A stretch of 64,000 nucleotides of DNA from Rhodoferax sp. (GTDB lineage Bacteria; Pseudomonadota; Gammaproteobacteria; Burkholderiales; Burkholderiaceae_C). The position numbers and the translations under genes were made by a program. The DNA is taken from NCBI GenBank assembly GCA_030682475.1, contig JAUXOA010000028.1:1-64000 (forward strand), given 5' to 3'. Shown here piece by piece: positions 57,470 through 64,000 of this stretch (position 1 is its first letter; the number at the start of each line of letters is the position of its first letter). A model generated the notes under the pieces. That model was not told where the DNA came from. It saw only the letters and a program-made list of their open reading frames with translations, and ran no database searches.

Positions 57470-60400
57470 TTAGTTGTTGCCCATGCGATGCTTGCCCCAA
57501 AGCACCGTAGTCTTCAGCGTCCGGTAGCCCCAGCGCAACAGCAGTAAAGCCAGCACCGCCTCCACCAGTGTCAGCACAAAGGCCACGAAGGGATTGCGAC
57601 GCGCTGAACGCGCATGGAACTTGGCGATAGCCCGGTCCCGGGTGATTTCGATGCTGTCGTAGAAAGTAGGTACCACCAAAAGGGTCAACAGCGTCGAGGT
57701 GATGGTGCCGCCGATGATGGCAATGGCCAGCGGGCGATAGAACTCGCCGCCCTCGCCGTGCCCAATCGCCACCGGCAACATGCCGGCGATCAGGGCAAAG
57801 GTGGTCATCAGGATCGGGCGCAAACGCAAGCGCCCGGCGTGCATCAGCGCCGCCTCGCGCTCGGTCCCTTGCGCCTCTTCCTTGCGTGCGCAATCCAGCA
57901 ACAAGATAGCGTTTTTGGCGACCAAACCCATCAGCATGATGACGCCAATAAAACTCATCAGATTCAGCGTGCCGCCAGTAAGTAGCAGACTGATGACGAC
58001 ACCAATCAGGCTCAGGGGCAAGGACAGCATCACCGCCAGCGGTGCCGTGAAGGAGCCGAACTGCATGACCAGAATCAGGTACATCAGACCAATGCCCATC
58101 ACCAGTGCAGTGGCCATCTCGGTGAACAACTCCTTTTGATCACGCGCCGTGCCCCCCAGTTCAATGCCGTAACCGCTGGGGAACTCGATCATTTTGGCAA
58201 TTTTCATGGCATCTGCAGTCACTTCGCCGGCCGAGCGCCCCTGCACGTTGGCCGACACAGCGATCATGCGTTTGCCGTCCTGGTGCTGAATCTGCGCCGG
58301 GCCCTTGCCCATGGTCACGGTCGCTATCTGACTCAAGGGCACCATCAGGCCAGTGCCACCACTGACGGCAATCGGCAGATGTTCGATATTGGCGGCACTA
58401 ACGCGGTCATCCGGGTGCAGGCGCACGGCCACGTCGCGCGCTTCACCGGTGGGGTCAACCCAGTCGCCGACCTCGATGCCGGCAAAAGCCACCCGCAGCG
58501 CCTGGGCTGCATCGGCCACCGAGATACCCAGCGAATTGGCCAGTCCGCGGTTGAGTTCAATTCGGAGCTCGTCTTTAGGGTCCCGCTCTGACAGCCCCAC
58601 GTCCACTGCACCTGGAACCTGGCGCAGTTGTTCCATGAAGGCGCTGGTGATGGCCATGAGGCGGCGTGAATCGGGACCGGAGAACTGGATCTGCACCGGC
58701 TTGCGTACGCCATTATTCAGATCGTCCAGCACCACGAATTCGGCCCCCACGAGCCGCGCCAACTCGCGCCGCAAATCCACGGCAATGTCAGCCGCCGAGC
58801 GCTGGCGCTGGGTGCTCTTGCCGATGTCGACAAAGATGCGACCGCCACCCGCCGTGACATTGCTGTTGGTGGCCACGGTCTCGGGCAGCGTGCGGGCCAG
58901 TTCGGCGGCGCTTTCCACCTTGAGACGGGCGTATTCCAGGCTGGCGCTCGACGGCGTGCGCACCTCGATCGCTAGCGTGCCGCCGTCCGACGCCGGCAGA
59001 AAACTTGAGCCGCCAAATTTGAGGTGCAAGGCGATCGCAGCCACCAGACTGAGAACCGCAATCGCGGCCATCCAGCGGCGGTGCTGCAAGGCCCAGGCAA
59101 TGACTCGGCCGTAGCGGTCGGCCTGATGATCGAACCAGGTGTTGAAGCGCGCCAGCCACAAGCCCAATCCCCGGCGGGGCTGTTGCTGCTGGGCCACCGG
59201 GTCACCCCAGTAGGCCGACAGCATCGGGTCCAGCGTAAAGGAAATAAACAGGCTGACCAGCACCGAGCTGGCAACCGTCAGCGCGAACGGCCGGAACCAC
59301 TCACCGGCGCCGCCACCCATGAAGGCCACCGGAATGAACACAGCGATGATGGAGAAGGTGGTGGCAGCCACGGCCAGACCGATTTCGCGGGTGCCCTCTC
59401 TGGCCGCCGTAAGCCGGTCTGAACCCATGGCCATGTGCCGCACGATGTTTTCGCGCACCACAATGGCGTCGTCGATCAGCACACCAATCGCCAGCGACAG
59501 GCCCAAGAGGGTCATGAAGTTCAGGGTGAAACCACTCAGCCAGACCGCGATGAAGGCGGCGATCACCGAGGTCGGCAGACTCAGGGCCGTGATCAGGGTG
59601 GAGCGCCAGGAGTTTAAAAAAGCGTACACCACAAAGATCGTCAGCAGCGCGCCAAACAGCAGCGCTTCGATCACGTTGTTGAGGTTGCTTTGCGCCTCTT
59701 TGCCGCCGTCGCGTGTCACCTCCAGCGTCGTGCCCGGTGGCAGCGTCTTGTTGATTTCAGTCATCAGACTGCGCACCTTGTTGGCCACCGTGACGGTGCT
59801 GGCTTCGCGCGAACGCACGACGGACAGCCCCACATTCGGATTGCCGTTGCGCACGCTCAAGCTCGAGAGCTCGGCAAAGCCGTCAGCGATGCTGGCGACC
59901 TGACCGAGGCGAACCACCTCGGGCCCGCGGCGGCGAATCACTATCTGCTCGAACTCGGCTGGTGACTCGATGCGCCCGATCAGGCGGATGCTTTGCTCCT
60001 GTAGCGCGCCGGTGACGCGCCCCACCGGCGAGGTGGTGTTCTGGCTGCGCAGCGCCGCCACCACGTCGATCACGGCAATGTTGTACTCGCGCAATTTCTC
60101 GGAGCGCAACAATACGCTCAACTCGCGGCGCAGCGCGCCCGAGACGTTGACCACCGCAACCCCCTCGATGGCGCGCAGGCGGTTGGCCAGATCATCCTCG
60201 GCCAGCCGCGAAATAGCGGCATGGCTGAGGGTTTTGGATGACAGGGCGAGCTGCATGATGGGCTGCGCCGACGGGTCGGCCCGGCGCAATATGGGCTCGC
60301 GCATTTCCACCGGCAGCTTGTAGCGCACCGAGGCAATCGCGTTGCGCACCTCATCGGAGGCCTCGATCATGTTCTTCTTGAAGTTGAACAAAATGACAAT

Positions 60401-60670
60401 GCTGGCGATGCTTTCGCTGGCGGTGGCGCGGATTTGATAAACGCCCGAGATGCTTTGCAGCGATTTCTCGACGCGGTTGATGATTTCGCGCTCCACTGTC
60501 TCCGGCGAGGCCCCGGGGTAGGGTATGTTGATGACCAGCACCGGGTTCTGGACATCGGGAATTTCATTGACGCGCAGCTTCTTGAGTGCCAGCAAACCCA
60601 ACAACATCAACGCAATGATGATGACCACCATCGCGACCGGCCGGCGGATGCTGAAGTCGGAAAGAAACAT
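57470..60670 (-). CDS. RND-type efflux pump, inner-membrane subunit
   Basis: A 1066-aa AcrB/MexB-superfamily transporter: start SDFSIRRPVAMVVIIIA, 12 membrane segments with two large periplasmic loops, the proton-relay Asp pair in GVLIDDAIVVREN, and GAGEWFRPFALT. The sequence is nearer to the MdtB/VexF-type of proton antiporters than to heavy-metal (CusA) pumps, since no Met triplet is visible. It works with the adaptor gene 2 nt upstream. No outer-membrane TolC-like gene is in the window. The substrate is unknown, probably drugs or lipophiles. A C-terminal tail of about 35 residues holds one extra hydrophobic segment. Confidence 0.92.
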   Translation of the reverse strand: MFLSDFSIRRPVAMVVIIIALMLLGLLALKKLRVNEIPDVQNPVLVINIPYPGASPETVEREIINRVEKSLQSISGVYQIRATASESIASIVILFNFKKNMIEASDEVRNAIASVRYKLPVEMREPILRRADPSAQPIMQLALSSKTLSHAAISRLAEDDLANRLRAIEGVAVVNVSGALRRELSVLLRSEKLREYNIAVIDVVAALRSQNTTSPVGRVTGALQEQSIRLIGRIESPAEFEQIVIRRRGPEVVRLGQVASIADGFAELSSLSVRNGNPNVGLSVVRSREASTVTVANKVRSLMTEINKTLPPGTTLEVTRDGGKEAQSNLNNVIEALLFGALLTIFVVYAFLNSWRSTLITALSLPTSVIAAFIAVWLSGFTLNFMTLLGLSLAIGVLIDDAIVVRENIVRHMAMGSDRLTAAREGTREIGLAVAATTFSIIAVFIPVAFMGGGAGEWFRPFALTVASSVLVSLFISFTLDPMLSAYWGDPVAQQQQPRRGLGLWLARFNTWFDHQADRYGRVIAWALQHRRWMAAIAVLSLVAAIALHLKFGGSSFLPASDGGTLAIEVRTPSSASLEYARLKVESAAELARTLPETVATNSNVTAGGGRIFVDIGKSTQRQRSAADIAVDLRRELARLVGAEFVVLDDLNNGVRKPVQIQFSGPDSRRLMAITSAFMEQLRQVPGAVDVGLSERDPKDELRIELNRGLANSLGISVADAAQALRVAFAGIEVGDWVDPTGEARDVAVRLHPDDRVSAANIEHLPIAVSGGTGLMVPLSQIATVTMGKGPAQIQHQDGKRMIAVSANVQGRSAGEVTADAMKIAKMIEFPSGYGIELGGTARDQKELFTEMATALVMGIGLMYLILVMQFGSFTAPLAVMLSLPLSLIGVVISLLLTGGTLNLMSFIGVIMLMGLVAKNAILLLDCARKEEAQGTEREAALMHAGRLRLRPILMTTFALIAGMLPVAIGHGEGGEFYRPLAIAIIGGTITSTLLTLLVVPTFYDSIEITRDRAIAKFHARSARRNPFVAFVLTLVEAVLALLLLRWGYRTLKTTVLWGKHRMGNN

Positions 60671-60672
60671 GC

Positions 60673-61797
60673 TTACTTGCCCGTTCCAGAGGCGGCCGGC
60701 TGAACGCCGGGTGCAGCAGATTGGAATTGCACTTTCTGGCCGTCCTTGAGGGCAGAAGTGGGGTTGCGAATCAATTTGTCACCTTCATTCAATCCGCTGC
60801 GCAGCACAAAATCGCCTTGGCGAGGATCGCGTTCGCCCAGCTCCAGCACGACCTTTTGCACGCTGCTGTCCTTGACGCGCCAGGCAATAGCCTGGTCGCC
60901 TTCGCGGACCACGGCCATGGCCGGAACCATCAGGCCGGATTTGCTCACCGCCTCAATCCGGCCTTCCGCATAAAGACCAGCCAGTTGCGGCTGCTTGTCA
61001 TTGGCAAATTCCACCAGCACTTCGACCTGGCGCGTGTTCGCATTGGCCGACGGATTGATGCGTTTGACAGTCCCTGCGAACTCCTGTGGCCCGTAACCAT
61101 TGACCCGAAAAATCACTGCCTGGTCGATCAGGACTGAACCAATGGCATCGGCCGACACCAGCCCTTCAAAGCGCAGGCTGGCCGGGTCGATCACCTTGAG
61201 CAGTTCCTTGCCCGTCTGGGCGGTGTCACCCGCCGACACCTTGCGCTCGCTCACGACGCCGTCAAACGGTGCCCGCGAGAGCGTGCGCTCCAGTTGCTGG
61301 CGCGCCTGTGCGGCACGCGTTCTGGCCGCAGACAGGTCGCTCTGGGCGTTGTTGCGGCGGATTTCTGCATCTTCGAGTTGCTGGGTTGAGGCCATGCCGG
61401 ACTCGCGCAAGGTCTTCTGCCGCTGCAACTGCCGCTCGGTTTGCTCAAAAGACTGGCCGACGGCGCGTACCGCCTCTTCGGCGGAGGCCAGACTGTCGCG
61501 GATCACGCTGTCATCCAGGCGCACCAACAGCTCGCCGCGGCGGACACGATCGCCATTGTCTTTCAAAACCTGCAATACCACTGCGGATACTTCAGCCCGC
61601 AAGTCGGCACGGCGCTGGGGTTGAATCGAGCCGGTGATGAGCGGGCCTGATGAAAGAGCGCCGCTCTGCACTGTGACCAGGTCTTCCGGACTGATCAGAA
61701 GCGTCTGTTGGGCGGTGGCAGGAGTTGCGGATTCCGGCGCCTTGGAGCAGGCCTGCAAGAGCAGGGCCACGGCCAACGCAGCAGTCAATCGGTTCAT
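60673..61797 (-). CDS. RND efflux pump periplasmic adaptor (membrane fusion) lipoprotein
   Basis: 374 aa from ATG 61797. Lipobox LLLQAC in the signal peptide gives an acylated Cys near residue 16. The order is a beta-barrel half, lipoyl half (VLQVLKDNGDRVRRGELLVRLDD), a helical hairpin rich in Gln/Arg (85-155), the second lipoyl half (SRAPFDGVVSERKVSAGDTA) and the membrane-proximal region. It bridges the RND pump to an outer channel. 2 nt separate its stop from the pump gene. Confidence 0.92.
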   Translation of the reverse strand: MNRLTAALAVALLLQACSKAPESATPATAQQTLLISPEDLVTVQSGALSSGPLITGSIQPQRRADLRAEVSAVVLQVLKDNGDRVRRGELLVRLDDSVIRDSLASAEEAVRAVGQSFEQTERQLQRQKTLRESGMASTQQLEDAEIRRNNAQSDLSAARTRAAQARQQLERTLSRAPFDGVVSERKVSAGDTAQTGKELLKVIDPASLRFEGLVSADAIGSVLIDQAVIFRVNGYGPQEFAGTVKRINPSANANTRQVEVLVEFANDKQPQLAGLYAEGRIEAVSKSGLMVPAMAVVREGDQAIAWRVKDSSVQKVVLELGERDPRQGDFVLRSGLNEGDKLIRNPTSALKDGQKVQFQSAAPGVQPAASGTGK

Positions 61798-61849
61798 GCT
61801 GAAGCCTCCTTGGGGCACGATGTATTTTTTATTCCACTGGCCTGATGAC

Positions 61850-63526
61850 TCAAGCGGATGCAGCGAAGCCGCGTGGAATGGCACTCAGCAACTGCTGTGT
61901 ATAGGGGTGTTGTGGCCGGGCATAGATTTCTTCGGCGCTGCCGCGTTCGACAATTTCGCCCTGGTTCATCACCAAAATCTCGTCGGCCATGTACTTCACC
62001 ACCGCCAGGTCGTGGCTGATGAAGACATAGGTCAGGCCGAATTCTTCCTGCAAGTCCAGCAGCAGATTCAGCACGGTGGCCTGCACGCTCACGTCCAGCG
62101 CGCTCACGCTTTCGTCGCAGACGATGATCTCGGGCTGCATCGTCAAGCAGCGCGCAATCGCGATACGCTGACGCTGGCCGCCGGAGAACTCATGCGGGTA
62201 TTTGCCAAACGCATCACGGGTCAAGCCTACTTTTTCGATCAGGGCCAGTGCTTTGCGCGCGCGCTCGTTCTCGTCCTTGCCGATGCCGTGAATGCGCATC
62301 GGCTCAATCAGGATCTGAGCGACGGTGAAGCGCGGGTTCAGGCTGGCGTAGGGGTTCTGGAAAATAATCTGGATGCGGCTGCGGTAGACCCGCATCTGGG
62401 CGGCGCTCAGTGTTGCCAGGTCAATGCCCTCGAAAATGATGCTGCCGGCGGTGGCGTCGGTCAGGCGCGTCAGCATCATGCCCACGGTCGTCTTGCCGGA
62501 GCCCGATTCGCCCACCACGCCCAGCGTGCGACCCTTGTGCAGGAAGAAGTCGGCCTGCTTGACGGCACTGAACACGCGGCGCTTGAACAGGCCGGTCTTG
62601 AGCGTGTAGTCTTTGCGCAGGCCCTTGACCTCGATCAGAGCCGGGCCGCTGATGGGTGCGCAAACGCGTTGCTCGGTGATCGGGGGGCGCTTGTTCACGA
62701 TGTCGTCAATCACCGCCAGCCGACGCGGACGCGAGTCCAGCCGCGGCCGACAAGCCAGCAGCGCCTGGGTGTAGGCATCAAGCGGGGCATTGAAGATACG
62801 GGCCACGTCGCCCGCTTCGCGCACTTCACCGCTGCGCATCACAACCACCTGGCTGGAGATTTCACCGACCAGGCCGAGGTCATGGCTGATGAACAAAATG
62901 CTCATCTTCTGGCGCTCCTGCAGGCGCGCCAGCAGTTCCATGATCTGCCGTTGCACCGTCACATCAAGGGCTGTGGTGGGCTCATCGGCAATCAGCAGCT
63001 TGGGCTCGCAGGCAATCGCCATCGCAATCATCACGCGCTGCTGCTGTCCGCCCGAGAGTTCGTGCGGGTAGGATTTCAGCCGTTCCCTGGGGTTGGGGAT
63101 GCCGACCTCGGTCATCAACTCCAGCGTGCGGTCCAGCGCCTGGCGGGCGTTCAATTTCAGGTGAATACGCAGCACCTCGGCGATCTGCTCGCCCACCGTG
63201 AACACCGGGTTGAGCGAGCTCATGGGCTCCTGAAACACCACCGAGATGTCCTTACCGCGCAAACGACGCATGTCCTCAATAGGAACCCCCAACAGGTCAA
63301 TCCCGTTGTAGAGTACTTTGCTGCGGGCATCAACGATGGCATTTTCGGGCAGCAGGCGCACGATGCTCATGGCACTCACAGTCTTGCCGCTGCCGGACTC
63401 ACCGACCAAGGCGACCGTCGTGTTGGCCGGGATATCAAAGCTCACGCCCCTGACCGCCTCGGTGGTGTCGGTCTTGCTCATGCGAAAGGACACGCGCAGG
63501 TCCTGTACGCTAATCAATGGACTCAT
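61850..63526 (-). CDS. Fused two-domain ATPase of a peptide-type ABC importer (DppD-DppF like)
   Basis: A 558-aa protein holding two complete ATP-binding cassettes: residues about 1-265 (Walker A GESGSGKTV at 42-50, signature LSGGQQQRV) and 305-550 (GESGSGKTTVG, FSGGQRQRIAIARCL, an SALDVSVQ motif). DppD and DppF are normally separate; the fused form is seen in YejF/GsiA-like systems. It powers import of oligopeptides, nickel or glutathione-like solutes. Its start lies 39 bp after the permease gene's stop, across a short REP-like element. It is on the minus strand and ends 53 bp before the adaptor lipoprotein. Confidence 0.93.
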   Translation of the reverse strand: MSPLISVQDLRVSFRMSKTDTTEAVRGVSFDIPANTTVALVGESGSGKTVSAMSIVRLLPENAIVDARSKVLYNGIDLLGVPIEDMRRLRGKDISVVFQEPMSSLNPVFTVGEQIAEVLRIHLKLNARQALDRTLELMTEVGIPNPRERLKSYPHELSGGQQQRVMIAMAIACEPKLLIADEPTTALDVTVQRQIMELLARLQERQKMSILFISHDLGLVGEISSQVVVMRSGEVREAGDVARIFNAPLDAYTQALLACRPRLDSRPRRLAVIDDIVNKRPPITEQRVCAPISGPALIEVKGLRKDYTLKTGLFKRRVFSAVKQADFFLHKGRTLGVVGESGSGKTTVGMMLTRLTDATAGSIIFEGIDLATLSAAQMRVYRSRIQIIFQNPYASLNPRFTVAQILIEPMRIHGIGKDENERARKALALIEKVGLTRDAFGKYPHEFSGGQRQRIAIARCLTMQPEIIVCDESVSALDVSVQATVLNLLLDLQEEFGLTYVFISHDLAVVKYMADEILVMNQGEIVERGSAEEIYARPQHPYTQQLLSAIPRGFAASA

Positions 63527-63540
63527 GGTCGGTTTCCTAT

Positions 63541-63566
63541 TCAGTTGGGGACAGAGCTGGTTCGCC
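63541..63566. repeat. REP-like half element between permease and ATPase genes
   Basis: TCAGTTGGGGACAGAGCTGG followed by TTCGCC matches the left half of the units at 8311-8516. It ends where the permease stop codon (63566-63568) begins, so the element abuts or overlaps the gene's 3' end. No right half was found. Confidence 0.7.
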
Positions 63567-64000
63567 TAGCGTAGTTTGGGGTCGAGCGCATCGCGCAAGG
63601 CATCGGTCAGCAGCGCGAAAGCGGTGACGAAGGCGGCCATGAAGGTGGTGGCAGCCACCAGTTGCCACCACTTGCCCAGGACCAGTTCGGTCTGGGCCTC
63701 TGACAGCATGGTGCCCCAACTGACCATGTCAATTGGAACGCCCAAGCCAAGAAAGGACAGAATCACCTCGGCCTTGATGAAGCCGACCACGTGCAGGCTC
63801 AACTGGACCAGCACCACGTGGCTGATGTTGGGCAGGATGTGGGTGAACATGCGCGAAGCGTGCGAAGCGCCGATGGCCTCAGCCGCCCGCACGTACTCGC
63901 GCGAGCGGTGCTTCATGTATTCGGCGCGCACCAGCCGGTAAATGCCGGTCCAGCCGACCAGGCTCAGGATGATGACCACGGTCCAGACGCCGCTGCCCAG
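63566..64000 (-). CDS. Peptide-type ABC transporter permease (DppC/YejE-like), 5' end outside
   Basis: 145 codons open to the right edge. Hydrophobic segments and the EAA loop EYVRAAEAIGASHASRMFTHILPN of the BPD permease family identify it; FLGLGVPIDMVSWGTML is the DppC-type mark. It forms the inner-membrane channel together with a DppB-like partner further upstream. The last codons and the stop run into the REP-like element. Confidence 0.9.
   Translation of the reverse strand: MGSGVWTVVIILSLVGWTGIYRLVRAEYMKHRSREYVRAAEAIGASHASRMFTHILPNISHVVLVQLSLHVVGFIKAEVILSFLGLGVPIDMVSWGTMLSEAQTELVLGKWWQLVAATTFMAAFVTAFALLTDALRDALDPKLR

Noticed and set aside
57300-57470. Genomic island at the tmRNA attachment site
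   Set aside because: No integrase, no direct repeat of the ssrA 3' end, and ordinary efflux genes follow.
61634-63574. 646-aa open frame opposite the fused ABC ATPase
   Set aside because: It is an antisense shadow of a GC-rich gene; no ribosome site and no recognisable domain.

Overview
The window looks like chromosome from a betaproteobacterium of the family Comamonadaceae (Rhodoferax/Polaromonas type). The evidence is the conserved block gyrA-pheA-tyrA-aroA/cmk-rpsA-ihfB-lapA-lapB-hldE(N)-hldD-comEA, the tmRNA tag ANDERFALAA, several periplasmic TTT (TctC/Bug) solute receptors, PHA-related genes and intergenic repeats typical of that family. No tRNA, rRNA, CRISPR array, prophage or integrase was seen.

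Layout. 1-4.1 kb: a catabolic module with an acyl/aryl-CoA ligase (cut by the left edge), an unknown 99-residue protein and a UbiD-type prenyl-FMN decarboxylase, divergent from an IclR regulator with an IclR-like operator between them. 4.2-10.2 kb: an FKBP gene remnant, htpG with a sigma-32-like promoter, a class II aldolase with a TTT receptor, a REP-like repeat cluster, an RluF-type pseudouridine synthase and a Crp/Fnr regulator. 10.4-21.4 kb: an uptake-and-activation operon with a long-chain-type acyl-CoA ligase, LivG-LivH-LivM-LivK-LivF, a PaaK-like CoA ligase and two more TTT receptors. 21.4-23.3 kb (minus): DUF1840, acyl-CoA-binding protein, TetR and phasin.

23.5-37.8 kb: a surface-glycan locus that is partly AT-rich and bears signs of transfer and decay. 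It opens with a broken EPS-type regulator and a short gmd scrap, then an MNT/HEPN toxin-antitoxin pair, gmd, a Wzx flippase, a methyltransferase, four glycosyltransferases, a deleted second gmd-like gene, a sugar C-methyltransferase, an epimerase, a PglC-type initiating transferase, an H-NS-like protein and a WbpM-type dehydratase. No polymerase, chain-length regulator or ligase is visible, so the product may be a single-unit glycan or be finished by genes elsewhere. gmd plus a C-methyltransferase suggests a branched 6-deoxyhexose.

37.8-41.9 kb: argB, a DnaQ-like exonuclease, crcB, an IS3-family element that has lost orfB, a diguanylate-cyclase-like protein with a degenerate GGDEF motif, and a small ComEA-like protein. 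41.9-54.5 kb (minus): core genes for LPS heptose, LPS assembly control, IHF, ribosomal protein S1, a fused AroA-Cmk, TyrA, PheA and GyrA; serC, often found beside pheA in relatives, is absent. 54.7-57.4 kb: ompA, ubiG, a phosphoglycolate/MurNAc-6-P-type phosphatase and ssrA. 57.5-64 kb (minus): an RND efflux pump with its adaptor, and a peptide-type ABC importer (fused ATPases, and a permease cut by the right edge).

The items most worth following are the UbiD/ligase/99-aa module, the deoxysugar C-methylation pathway in the glycan locus, the H-NS gene inside that locus, the MNT/HEPN pair at its border, and three intergenic repeat families, two of which now run into coding sequence.
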